Assembly (NCBI GenBank): GCA_002778785.1
Contig: PEZS01000013.1
Location: 109,472 to 167,302 of the forward strand
DNA from: Bdellovibrionales bacterium CG10_big_fil_rev_8_21_14_0_10_45_34
GTDB taxonomy: Bacteria; Bdellovibrionota; Bdellovibrionia; Bdellovibrionales; 1-14-0-10-45-34
Direction of reading: 5' to 3'
DNA: 57,831 bases
The notes under the pieces were generated by a model. It did no database searches. It had not been told where the DNA came from and worked only from the letters and a program-made list of their open reading frames with translations. Position numbers and translations under genes: made by a program. Positions 9,300 to 17,753 of this stretch are shown here, one piece after another (position 1 is the stretch's first letter; each line of letters begins with the position of its first letter).

Positions 9300-10232
9300 T
9301 CAGTGGCTTTCTTCGCGGACAAACTCTTCGAGCTGCAAGTTTTCACCATGACGGTATCGATCCACCAAGTGCACATCGTTAGTCGGAAACGAAAACAACA
9401 CGTAATGTGTGTCTGACAAAGACTCTTCGATCGTCACTATCAAGTAATAAATTGGCTCTTTGCTTTTGGCCACGGTAGCCTCGTTGTCGGTTTCTACCTG
9501 GCCCACCAGTTTAGTGCCTTCTTTTTCTGCTTGAATCTGAAGATCAGTAAACTCTCTGACAAAAGTAACGAGCACATTTCCCATCGTATCGTTGTCTCTC
9601 CAAATCTCATCGGGCTCATCTAAAACCTCTTCGCGTAACTGAACGTACTCTCCAAACTCATCTTCGTTAATGTCGGTGGGCGATCTTAGCGTTACCATAG
9701 CGGCGTAGAGTGCTGTGGCAAACTCGTCTCCTTCGCTGAGGGCATCGCCAAATAGATTCTCTGTCTCTTCTAGTTCATCGCTTCTATAGTACACTCTTAA
9801 CCCCCTTCTATAGTGAGCAGCGAGGCGCTCGTCGGACGTTGCAAACTGCAAAAATACAAACGTTGGTCTTCGTTTAACGGCGTAAGCCAATACGACCACA
9901 AACCTCGGAGTTTCGTCATCGCCTGATTCCAACTTAGAGATGAACACACTGAGCGTATAGCCAGTGAGGGTGTCGGAGTCTTCCCAGATCTCGGTGGGGT
10001 GTGCAAGGACGTAGGTCAATTCGTCACGCTCTGGAATTCCCACTCGAGAGTCTACTTTCAACTTTTGCATGGCGTTTTCGAGCTCGTCGGCCAAAAAAGA
10101 AATTTCTCCGTCAAAATGTGCCATGGCTTCATCGTGGGATCCAAAAACAAGCGGACGGCTCGGATCAATCACCACCCGACCGGATTTGGATTTTTTTTTG
10201 GTGGGGAGTTTTCTACGACTCTTCAACGTCAC
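9300..10232 (-). CDS. Protein with two PBECR-like repeats
   Basis: Predicted 310-aa soluble protein with a lysine-rich N-terminus. It carries two similar domains. The first (about 67-150) has HPTEIWED followed by a beta-rich stretch and DERLAAHYRRG. The second (about 195-300) has EPDEIWRDN and then NDVHLVDRYRHG. The spacing of a P-x-EIW motif, several strands and a terminal H/R-Y-R element resembles the PBECR2 family (phage barnase-EndoU-ColicinE5/RelE-like nuclease fold), recalled from memory and not searched. Whether either copy keeps nuclease residues is unknown. The start is GTG 10232; the site GGAG is very close to it, so the start is uncertain. No immunity or toxin-delivery partner is adjacent. 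Confidence 0.6.
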   Translation of the reverse strand: MTLKSRRKLPTKKKSKSGRVVIDPSRPLVFGSHDEAMAHFDGEISFLADELENAMQKLKVDSRVGIPERDELTYVLAHPTEIWEDSDTLTGYTLSVFISKLESGDDETPRFVVVLAYAVKRRPTFVFLQFATSDERLAAHYRRGLRVYYRSDELEETENLFGDALSEGDEFATALYAAMVTLRSPTDINEDEFGEYVQLREEVLDEPDEIWRDNDTMGNVLVTFVREFTDLQIQAEKEGTKLVGQVETDNEATVAKSKEPIYYLIVTIEESLSDTHYVLFSFPTNDVHLVDRYRHGENLQLEEFVREESH

Positions 10233-10244
10233 TTCTCCGCTTTT

Positions 10245-10363
10245 AGTCTAGGAGCTTGGTCCAAGAACTTAGTCTAGGTTGGTTCAAAAACCTGATCAAC
10301 CAGCCTGCTTCATCCAAGAACTTCATCCAAGAACTTGGTCTAGGAGCTTGGCGTAAAAGCTCC
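10245..10363. repeat. Cluster of short degenerate repeats
   Basis: CCAAGAACTT occurs at 10261-10270, 10314-10323 and 10327-10336. GTCTAGGAGCTTGG occurs at 10246-10259 and 10338-10351. The elements are partly complementary to one another (AAGTTCTTGG versus CCAAGAACTT), so the RNA could fold. They lie between two divergent genes. Confidence 0.6.
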
Positions 10364-10421
10364 TCCCCATTGTTAACAGTAGAAACTTATCAGAGCCGCC
10401 TGTCAAACCGATGAGTGATGT

Positions 10422-10979
10422 GTGCGTCACTTAATTGCGTTCATAGTTTTGATATTACCCACTAGTTTAGCAAGGGCCGAATTGCGATACTTTTTGCTAG
10501 AAATCACGCGCACACCGGCGCCAAAGGCCACTGACCTTAAAGATGCTGCAGGGCCAGAGGGTTCAAGAGAAGTCGCTGCGGAAGACTCTCAAACTTCGCC
10601 CACCCTTGAGACACCAAATGACTCTGCGTCAGCACAAAAACCTACGTTAGATGACTCTGCGTCGGCACAAAAACCTACGTTAGATGACTCTGCGTCGGCA
10701 CAAAAACCTACGTTAGATGACTCTGCGTCGGCACAAAAACCTAGCGCCGCACCGAAACAATCTAAGCGACTTATAACAACTTCGCTCGATCCCATGCAAT
10801 ACAGCCAGTACTACCCTTTACAAAGTGATGAGACACTGCGAATGGTTGACACCTGGATGTGCCGAGGCGCTACTAATCTTCAAGCGCCATGTCCGTCGCC
10901 AAGAACTCGACCTAAGACGCAATCTGCAGGTGAAGCTGCAGTACCACCTGCGACGCTTCAATCTGATCAGCTACAATGA
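10422..10979 (+). CDS. Small secreted protein with tandem-repeat region
   Basis: Predicted 185-aa protein with a clear N-terminal signal peptide (about residues 1-19, ending SLARA). A polar region follows, containing four tandem copies of an 11-residue unit DDSASAQKPTL (first and last imperfect), then a C-terminal part with two Cys (CRG and APCPSP). It starts at GTG 10422; an ATG just upstream runs into a stop. The stop lies 4 bases before the next gene, so the two are probably one transcript. No family was recognised. The repeat region is likely an extended linker in the periplasm. Confidence 0.7.
   Translation: MRHLIAFIVLILPTSLARAELRYFLLEITRTPAPKATDLKDAAGPEGSREVAAEDSQTSPTLETPNDSASAQKPTLDDSASAQKPTLDDSASAQKPTLDDSASAQKPSAAPKQSKRLITTSLDPMQYSQYYPLQSDETLRMVDTWMCRGATNLQAPCPSPRTRPKTQSAGEAAVPPATLQSDQLQ
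10618..10744 (+). repeat. 33-bp in-frame tandem repeat, about 3.9 copies
   Basis: Units start at 10618, 10651, 10684 and 10717. Copies 2 and 3 appear identical; copy 1 differs by one base (GTCAGC versus GTCGGC). The fourth is cut short after AAACCTAG. The 33-bp length preserves the reading frame, so copy number can change without frameshift. Confidence 0.9.
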
Positions 10980-10983
10980 TTTA

Positions 10984-12522
10984 ATGGATATCAAGCCCAC
11001 ATCTACTTTGCGAGCCAATGAGCAAGAGATGCTCAAAGATCACTATGAAAAACTCAAGGTGCTAAGAGAAAAGCTCATCGAAAAAAAGGACGAGATCGCC
11101 AAGTCCTATGAAAAAGACGCAAAAAATCTCGAGCACAAATCAGAAGAGCAAAAAGCTCGCCAAATTGCCGATCACCGAATGGAATTAAAAAAACAGAAGG
11201 AGCTTCTACAAAATCAACTTGAAACCCTTAGGCAGTCTCAAAAGCAGGCGGAGGAGAGTCTCTTTAGGCTTAAGGAGCAGCACGAGGCGCGCATTAATCA
11301 ACAGGTGAAGTCTCAAGAAACAAGAATGGCAGTGCTATCTGACAATTTTGAAGAGCAGACCGAGGCGCAGCAACAAAGAGCGAAAGAGCGCATTAGGGGT
11401 ATTAAATCCAATCTGCAGTCTGAAGAGTCAGCCGTTACAACCAACTACCAAAAAAGGATTGAAGCTCAGAAGGAAGAAAGAAAAAAGGCACTTAACGAAC
11501 TTGGTGCTCGCTACGAAAAGCAGTCTCACCAAATATCTACGCAAAATGAAGAGAGATTGAGAAACCTTCAGGCGAAGGGCAAAACGGAGTACGTAGAGAC
11601 ACAGAGTGAGATTCAAGAGAAGAACGAAATTCTTCGAACAGAATCTGCTCAAAGACTTGAGAGCAATCAAGTTAAGGCCAACCAGCAGATAAAGTCAGAG
11701 CAACAAAAATATCAAAAACAACTCAATGATCTGCAGAAACAAAGTGAAGAGAAGCTTTCACAAAAAGAACGTATAATGAATGAACAGCTAGAAGCTCAAA
11801 AATCAGAACACACAAAAGAGTTTAATAGGGTTCAGACAGAAAAAGAAAAAAGCCTCAATCAACAAAGCGGCAGTCTGAAACACTCAGAACTTAGGCTTAA
11901 AAAAGAAAATGAGAAACAACTTAATAACCTGCGCGAGCAACACAGTCAGAAGCTCGGCGAAGAGCGAAAGACTTATGAGAATCAACTTGGAAAAACAAGA
12001 CAAGTCTACCACGATACGCTTCAAAAGCAGAGACGGGAGTTTTTAGATCAGTACAGTCTCAACCAAACTACAGGGCGAAAAATTTTAGATGAACAAGAAA
12101 TTCTTATCAACCGTGCGGTGAACGATCAAAGACGACGACTTGTCGAGCCCCTGACAACTTTAGAAACTAAAGCTCAAGATAGTTTTTACCGCATGCAAGA
12201 GGTGCCCAGTCGACTCACCGAGTATGACCGAGGGTTTTTATTTGAAGCCGAAATACCAAAGCACGAAGTAGAAAATATTCAAATACGTGTCCAAAAAGAC
12301 AAAATAGTTCTCTCAGGAGAGAGATCCTTTAACGAAGATATCAACGATCCCAGCAGCCGAGTGCAAACCAACACCCATCAAACCTACCGAAAAGAGATAC
12401 CGCTACCTTACCTGGCAAATGAAAATGGAATCACAAAAACCTATGACGCTGAAACTGGATTGACCGAAATTGTTATTCCAAAAATGGGCGTTAGACCGAC
12501 CGCCGAACCCTCAGAAAGTTAG
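10984..12522 (+). CDS. Long coiled-coil protein with C-terminal Hsp20-like domain
   Basis: Predicted 512-aa cytoplasmic protein. Residues about 10-400 are almost entirely charged heptad-like sequence rich in E, K, Q and R. The last 100 residues resemble an Hsp20/alpha-crystallin domain: a GFLFEAEIP strand, an IQIRVQKDKIVLSGERS hairpin, then YRKEIPLP and a closing strand EIVIPKMG. There is no signal peptide. ATG 10984 lies 4 bases after the preceding stop. A longer frame from 10825 would overlap the upstream gene and lacks coiled-coil character, so I rejected it. Small heat-shock domains normally form short oligomeric chaperones; a long coil fused to one suggests a filament or scaffold. That is inference. 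Confidence 0.7.
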   Translation: MDIKPTSTLRANEQEMLKDHYEKLKVLREKLIEKKDEIAKSYEKDAKNLEHKSEEQKARQIADHRMELKKQKELLQNQLETLRQSQKQAEESLFRLKEQHEARINQQVKSQETRMAVLSDNFEEQTEAQQQRAKERIRGIKSNLQSEESAVTTNYQKRIEAQKEERKKALNELGARYEKQSHQISTQNEERLRNLQAKGKTEYVETQSEIQEKNEILRTESAQRLESNQVKANQQIKSEQQKYQKQLNDLQKQSEEKLSQKERIMNEQLEAQKSEHTKEFNRVQTEKEKSLNQQSGSLKHSELRLKKENEKQLNNLREQHSQKLGEERKTYENQLGKTRQVYHDTLQKQRREFLDQYSLNQTTGRKILDEQEILINRAVNDQRRRLVEPLTTLETKAQDSFYRMQEVPSRLTEYDRGFLFEAEIPKHEVENIQIRVQKDKIVLSGERSFNEDINDPSSRVQTNTHQTYRKEIPLPYLANENGITKTYDAETGLTEIVIPKMGVRPTAEPSES

Positions 12523-12627
12523 CACTTGAGAGCTTGAGCCAAATGGCCATAAATGGCTTCATAAAAAGTGCGCGGTTGTCGGTCTTAAGGATCAAAATAA
12601 TAGGACTCTCGGGAAAAGAATCAAACG

Positions 12628-13209
12628 CTAGTTGAAAGTGCCGTCGACCACGTTGTCGAGAGTTTTATTGTGATCGATCGTCCAAACATCGTTCGCAGCG
12701 CCATCTAAATTTGCCTCGGCCACTGCAACAAAAGCATCAGCTTGACCCACCAAATCGACCACACATGTCGGGGCAACCGTAGCAATAGCTGTGGGCCCAT
12801 CAGTGCAGTTGGAATTTGCCTCAGCACAGATCGCCGCTGACGTGTTCCGAGCGGGATCATGATCATCTGCGATTCCGGCGGCCACCATACCAGGTGGATC
12901 ACCACAAGCTCCCCCAATCGCATAGCGATAGACAAGATTGCCTTCTAGTCGAACATTGTTGTAGACAAGGTCTGACGAGTATTGACCCCAGTCATTTAAG
13001 AAAAGCTTCTCCTGAAGATAAATCATGGCCAAATTAGTTCTCGCCTCAGCTTGTCGCGACTTACGCTGATAAAGGTTAAAACTCGGCAGTGCTATGGCCG
13101 CAAGAATCCCTGCGACGGCCACAGTAAACATGATTTCAACGAGGGAAAATCCTCTTATCCCAGCCCCTGTACCCTTCACATTTTTTTCATCCTGATGATT
13201 TTGGTGCAC
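12628..13209 (-). CDS. Type IV pilin-like protein
   Basis: Predicted 193-aa prepilin. After a short polar leader it has the prepilin peptidase site G|FSLVE with Glu at +5, a hydrophobic helix (about 21-45) and a globular domain starting with the RQAEARTNL region common to PilE/PilA-like proteins. Several Cys occur in the C-terminal half. The start is uncertain: GTG 13209 gives an 18-residue leader, while an in-frame GTG at 13179 with GGATGA upstream gives a shorter one. It is the last gene of a four-gene minus-strand pilin-like cluster but is separated from the others by about 200 bp of AT-rich repeat. It could be a pilus subunit or a pseudopilin. Confidence 0.85.
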   Translation of the reverse strand: MHQNHQDEKNVKGTGAGIRGFSLVEIMFTVAVAGILAAIALPSFNLYQRKSRQAEARTNLAMIYLQEKLFLNDWGQYSSDLVYNNVRLEGNLVYRYAIGGACGDPPGMVAAGIADDHDPARNTSAAICAEANSNCTDGPTAIATVAPTCVVDLVGQADAFVAVAEANLDGAANDVWTIDHNKTLDNVVDGTFN

Positions 13210-13250
13210 CTTAGAAGTCCCTATCTCGCATTGTACAGTTTAAACTCTCT

Positions 13251-13282
13251 ATTTCTTTATTTCTTTATTTCTTTATTTCTCT
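13251..13282. repeat. 8-bp AT-rich tandem repeat upstream of the pilin gene
   Basis: Four near-perfect units of ATTTCTTT (13251-13282), followed by degenerate T-rich sequence to about 13310. It starts about 40 bp upstream of the 13209 pilin start. Slippage here would change promoter spacing. Confidence 0.75.
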
Positions 13283-13406
13283 AATTCTTAATTCCTAATC
13301 TCTTTATTTCTGACAATGCTCGCCTCACGAGGCTTCCTTTAATTGTGCGACTACACTTTTTTGAAAAGCGCGCCAGAGATTATTAATTAGAAAGCTCATG
13401 GAATTT

Positions 13407-14843
13407 CTACAGGCAAGTCTTCTCATAAATACAAGTAACTCGCCATGTGCTACCCACGGGGTATTCACAGTAGTAAGGCCCATTTCCAATTACGTCAGTC
13501 CACCAAGCCGCCCCCGTGTCCCAAACATACCGCGAGCCGGTACCAGCCTCAAAACACACACCAGTTGGCTGATTGAAGTTTGGTGCAGTGCCTGGATTAG
13601 TGCCAAAAAAGGATGCCGGTGAGGCTCCATAATAGGATGCCGCTCCCGTGTAGCCATAATTCTCAAAGCAGGCCCGTGGGATAGCCGGCGGGCCAACAGC
13701 CATCAACAAACTTTCACCAGTGGAACCAGTCCCGTAGCCCTCTGTGGTACAAGACGGATATGCGAATGCATTGACTGCATGATAGAATTCCGCCCTCCTA
13801 AATGTCCAAGTTCCCGGCTCTGACGGAGGGATACAGTTGAAAGGAGCCCCCGGCTCAACGTTAATTCTTTCGCAAGGAACTCCATTTGAGGACATCAAAC
13901 TTCCACCCTCACAATAACCTGCCCCCGGACACGCTGTAGGCGTAGCTGTTGGACAGCAATAACTTGCATTGCAAACTGCGGCAGATCTTTGTATTCCGTC
14001 TGCTATAAAGGAGCAGCCGCCGGTATCTGTCGCAGAAAGAAGCCCGCCGCTACATTCCGAGCAAGCTGGAGGAGTCATAGTTGGTGGACAAGTTGGTAGT
14101 GGTGCGCACTCCGGCACGCCGTCAGTGATTCCGGTAAGAAGCTCGTTGGGTGCGCAGCGCACCTTTGCTCTTTGCCGCGTGCAGTTTTCACACTGACCTG
14201 TGGCTGCATTATATGTACATCTTAAGTTTTCACAAACTTCGCGTATGTCACCCTCAGAAGCGGTGCAGCTTCTGATTATACCCGCTGGGTTTGTGAAAAG
14301 CTTTAATGGAACAGAAATCACTTCACCCTGTAAACCCTGATTTGGATTAGTCGGAGCGAGCGTCAGTTGAACCGTCGCGGCAAATGCTCTGTCTGGCAAG
14401 GCGGCAGGTGCCGTAACACGTATATCAGTCACTGTGTACTCGCCGCCGTTGGCCATAGACACTCGAGTGGGGTCAATCGACTCACCCATACGTACAATTC
14501 TGCCTGCGTTGACACCGGGATAATTTATTTCGTTAAGAACTAACGGATCTTGAGGGTAATTGAGACCTACAAAATTAGCCACACAACCCTCTTCACTATT
14601 AACGATAGCAGAGAGCGCTTTTCTGATATCAGGCGGTTGCGCTCTCACACTCGCCACTTTTAACTGGCGACTCATCTGAAATACCATCGTTCCAAGAGAG
14701 CCAACCGCAATCAAGCCCAGGCCAGCCGCAAGCAGAGCCTCTATCAAAGAAACCCCGCGCGAGTTTAGACCAGACTTTCTGGCAAGCACGTTCGCTCTTT
14801 TTGCTATGGATAAAACTAAGGTATACAATTGAGCGAAACGCAT
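13407..14843 (-). CDS. Cysteine-rich minor pilin-like protein
   Basis: Predicted 478-aa protein with a prepilin N-terminus (RG|VSLIEALL, Glu at +5) after a leader of about 29 residues, then one hydrophobic helix. A region with the motif EEGCVANF follows, then the shared double Cys module (about residues 185-250) described under findings, then a very Cys-rich tail. The tail has repeated C-x-P-T-type spacing and a lectin-like or EGF-like look, though no named family is clear. ATG 14843 has GGAG 8 bases upstream and overlaps the end of the preceding gene by 28 bp, indicating translational coupling. Surface display at a pilus or pseudopilus tip is likely by analogy with minor pilins. Confidence 0.8.
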   Translation of the reverse strand: MRFAQLYTLVLSIAKRANVLARKSGLNSRGVSLIEALLAAGLGLIAVGSLGTMVFQMSRQLKVASVRAQPPDIRKALSAIVNSEEGCVANFVGLNYPQDPLVLNEINYPGVNAGRIVRMGESIDPTRVSMANGGEYTVTDIRVTAPAALPDRAFAATVQLTLAPTNPNQGLQGEVISVPLKLFTNPAGIIRSCTASEGDIREVCENLRCTYNAATGQCENCTRQRAKVRCAPNELLTGITDGVPECAPLPTCPPTMTPPACSECSGGLLSATDTGGCSFIADGIQRSAAVCNASYCCPTATPTACPGAGYCEGGSLMSSNGVPCERINVEPGAPFNCIPPSEPGTWTFRRAEFYHAVNAFAYPSCTTEGYGTGSTGESLLMAVGPPAIPRACFENYGYTGAASYYGASPASFFGTNPGTAPNFNQPTGVCFEAGTGSRYVWDTGAAWWTDVIGNGPYYCEYPVGSTWRVTCIYEKTCL

Positions 14844-15487
14844 ATCGCATCTCCATCATCATCAAAACCGTTGAGCGCACTTCCAGCCGGGCAGTTCGCG
14901 GTAGCCGGGTTAACTCCTATATCACATTCACCAGTCATCGGATCATAAGCCGCACCTTCAATCGCCCGGCAAACCGACCCCGAGTTGTCTTCGGCTTCAT
15001 AGCAACTTTCGACTACGCCATTCCTCGTAAAAAACTGAAGGGGTATCGAAGTTTGAACCTCAAATAAACCTCCCTGCGGATTTGTTTGTCCTGAAGAAGC
15101 TATAACTAAATTCACCAAAAAGTGATTCGCACCAAGACCACCACCACCAGAGGCAGCGGCTAATGCAATTCTCGTTACTCCCGAGCGTCCCGCAGCAAGT
15201 ACGGGGCTTCCGTTAAGATCGACAATGGCACCAACTCCGGTTGTCCCAGGCCACACCATGTTTCCAAAATTTGCCATACACCCTTCTTCAGTAGAAAGAA
15301 TGGTGCGTGCTAAAAACACTTCCTGCTGCGTTTCGCCTCTATCTATCGCAAATTTTTGAAAGGCAGCCGAGCGCATCACTACATGACTAATCCCAAGCGC
15401 CACAACAGAAAATGCAGCTACCCCAGCAAGCATTTCTACAAGAGTGAAACCACGACCGGCTTTTGTAGTCATTTTTTCTAATAACAT
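14816..15487 (-). CDS. Minor pilin-like protein
   Basis: Predicted 223-aa protein with the prepilin cleavage motif RG|FTLVEML and a hydrophobic helix. It contains EEGCMANFGN, matching EEGCVANF in the gene downstream, and ends with the double Cys module shared by its neighbours (about residues 155-220). ATG 15487 overlaps the stop of the gene before it; an internal ATG at 15472 would give a shorter leader. This is the minimal member of the family: pilin stem plus module without an added tail. It is probably co-expressed and co-assembled with the proteins on either side. Confidence 0.82.
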   Translation of the reverse strand: MLLEKMTTKAGRGFTLVEMLAGVAAFSVVALGISHVVMRSAAFQKFAIDRGETQQEVFLARTILSTEEGCMANFGNMVWPGTTGVGAIVDLNGSPVLAAGRSGVTRIALAAASGGGGLGANHFLVNLVIASSGQTNPQGGLFEVQTSIPLQFFTRNGVVESCYEAEDNSGSVCRAIEGAAYDPMTGECDIGVNPATANCPAGSALNGFDDDGDAICVSLNCIP

Positions 15488-17571
15488 GATTCACCCTGCG
15501 TATCTCTTGTTAGGCGAGGCCCTTCAATGCCATAAATCTGCTGACCAACATAACCCGAAGAGCAACTGAAGGTAAGCGTATAGTTACTTGTAACAGTGTA
15601 ATAGCCTTGGCTACTTGGACAAAGTACGTCAAAATCTTCTTCCTCTTCGTTGTAAATTTGTGACTGACCAACGAGTAGTGTGTATGTCTGCCCATTATGG
15701 ACATAAGTGCAGGCAGGATCGGTGCAACCATATTCTGTAATTATTTGTGAAAATGTACCGTTTACCTCATTGCCCCAGACCCCATTGGTGCATGTTTTTG
15801 TTACGCTTTGAAATTCCCTGACTGTTTGTTTGCCCAATTTAGGCGAAGGACAGCTCTCAATTCGTTCACCAAGATCAATGTCGTAAGTGGCGGTTTGCCC
15901 ACTGTTGTATGTCACGCTCCCACCCGCACTGGTGCTAAGATGACAAGTCGTAGGAGCAGGGTCTTGACACGCATGAGCTGGATCAAAACCATTGGTTACA
16001 GGTCCGGTATCACTTGTAAGAAGAGCTGAGCCAGTAGTCCCATTACATTGCACTATCTGATCCCGAATTTGAAACTCCACACGAATGCCTGTTTTGGGAT
16101 GTGTGCAGGGGTGAATTATGCTGTTTGGATAAGTAGTAAACTGTCGGCTCGTATTGGGCGCCATTGTGTGAGACACGCCGTCTGCTGCCACAAAAATGCA
16201 GTTCTTCGGAGCCGGATCTACGCAGGCACCACTGCTGTCGTAAACTTTGGGGTAGACACATGGTGGAGCACTAGGCCTGCAAGTGCCCGACCTCCTGTCA
16301 CGGAAATACCCAGCAGTGGGACAAACCTCAACACAGGAGCCGCTACTACCACGTCTACCACGTGAGGATACAGCTGTATATCCGCTTGGACAAGCACAAG
16401 TACTGCCATTCCAAGTCGACCCCGCTATCAATGCACACTGGTTTTCGCACGCGCAAGTTGTTGAGTTTCTGGTTTCATTTGCACCGCACGAAGGGTAGCA
16501 ATATCCATTGCACTCTTGATGCCCGCTCGAACAGGTAACGCGATAATCGGCAGAACACATCTTTACACCGCTAACCGTCTTCACTGTCAAAGGGTGCGGA
16601 CAGTAGCAAGAATTGCTTGATGAATTGTAGAGGTATCCGTTTTGACAAGTGGAGGGGGCACTTGGGTTGCTTGGGCCACCTGTAGGACTGCCACTACCTG
16701 TTTGTGGCGGTGCAGTTTCAGACCTGTTCGGATCATAACACTGTCCATTGATTCGCACTTGCCCAGCCAAACACTGAGTCACTGGCGGAGTGTACGCCAG
16801 CGGCGGAGTCACACCTGGTATTCCCTCGGGTGGATAATAGGGCCTGGGCGCTGGAACTGGCATGTCTCTGTTACATAGCGCGTTTCCATTGGCATCGAAA
16901 CCGCCAATTGCCTTGCCTGAGGCGCAGGCTTGGTTTCCAAAAGCGCGAGGCGAAGTTTCGCAGTTACCACTGACGTAGTCGTATCTGCCGCCCATAGCTT
17001 CGCAAACACCTTGGCTAACATCTTCGTTTGTTCCGCAAGAGACAATTTGCCCCCCGGCATCAGTTCTAACTTTTAAACCAAAGTTTCGAGTCCAACCACG
17101 TGAGCCCAAATTATCTTGATTGGCGCGCATATTGATACTTAACTGCGCGACATGCTCGTTGTTAGATGCCGTGGATCTTGCCACGTGCTGGAGCCTCATC
17201 GAGTTGACAATAAAGTTTGGATAGCCCTCAACAAGTTGTCCGCTCTGGGCAATAAACTCACCACCGACAACAGCCCCAGCCGCATCAACATTCGGAAGTG
17301 CGGCCACATTGACTGGATTGGCTGGATTGGCAGAATACGCCGTACCGCCTAAGCTTCCCGTACAAAAACCTTCGACAGAAAGTCTGTTGTTAATTTCTTT
17401 CATAAACGCATCTCTGTCTGTGCGAATCGCAGACTCCGCGTTCGTGCGGGCAAGCTCTACTGGAGCCTTCGTTAAGAAAAAACTCGCCGATGCAATCAAA
17501 GTTAACGCCAACACAGCAATTAAGACGGCCGCCCCTGATTCTGACTTTAATGGACTTGTTCGATTATTCAT
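15478..17571 (-). CDS. Large cysteine-rich PilX-like pilus protein / candidate adhesin
   Basis: Predicted 697-aa protein. The N-terminus (SGAAVLIAVLALTLIAS) resembles the PilX/GspK-type hydrophobic stem of minor pilins and lacks the usual +5 Glu. The motif LSVEGFCTGSL parallels EEGCxANF of its neighbours. The shared double Cys module lies at about residues 172-235. A proline-rich linker and an EGF-like Cys-rich stretch (about 300-455) follow, then three tandem modules of about 78-85 residues (457-697), each with regularly placed Cys and a CxDP-like end. ATG 17571 has GGGAAG upstream; a longer frame to 17655 has no ribosome site. It heads the operon. An exposed, disulfide-stabilised tip adhesin is the likeliest role, inferred from layout. 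Confidence 0.78.
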   Translation of the reverse strand: MNNRTSPLKSESGAAVLIAVLALTLIASASFFLTKAPVELARTNAESAIRTDRDAFMKEINNRLSVEGFCTGSLGGTAYSANPANPVNVAALPNVDAAGAVVGGEFIAQSGQLVEGYPNFIVNSMRLQHVARSTASNNEHVAQLSINMRANQDNLGSRGWTRNFGLKVRTDAGGQIVSCGTNEDVSQGVCEAMGGRYDYVSGNCETSPRAFGNQACASGKAIGGFDANGNALCNRDMPVPAPRPYYPPEGIPGVTPPLAYTPPVTQCLAGQVRINGQCYDPNRSETAPPQTGSGSPTGGPSNPSAPSTCQNGYLYNSSSNSCYCPHPLTVKTVSGVKMCSADYRVTCSSGHQECNGYCYPSCGANETRNSTTCACENQCALIAGSTWNGSTCACPSGYTAVSSRGRRGSSGSCVEVCPTAGYFRDRRSGTCRPSAPPCVYPKVYDSSGACVDPAPKNCIFVAADGVSHTMAPNTSRQFTTYPNSIIHPCTHPKTGIRVEFQIRDQIVQCNGTTGSALLTSDTGPVTNGFDPAHACQDPAPTTCHLSTSAGGSVTYNSGQTATYDIDLGERIESCPSPKLGKQTVREFQSVTKTCTNGVWGNEVNGTFSQIITEYGCTDPACTYVHNGQTYTLLVGQSQIYNEEEEDFDVLCPSSQGYYTVTSNYTLTFSCSSGYVGQQIYGIEGPRLTRDTQGESCY

Positions 17572-17753
17572 TGAACTTCCCAAGGACGTGTCTGAGTCAC
17601 TCGTTAAAATGCGCATGCATGTGACAATACCGTCAATGATTTGTTTTTGGTTCATAACGGTAAGTGTTCGGCAGTCCTGAATAGAGTCTAAACACCTTTT
17701 GGCAGATTTTAGTCAGATGCCTTTAAATTGAAGATGAATGTGTCGTAATGAGA

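Noticed and set aside
10589-10795. Minus-strand frame with GFCADAESSNV repeats
   Set aside because: Antisense of the 33-bp repeat inside a plausible plus-strand secreted protein.
10825-10983. N-terminal extension of the coiled-coil protein
   Set aside because: It overlaps the secreted-protein gene in another frame, has a composition unlike the coiled coil, and ATG 10984 gives a clean adjacent start.
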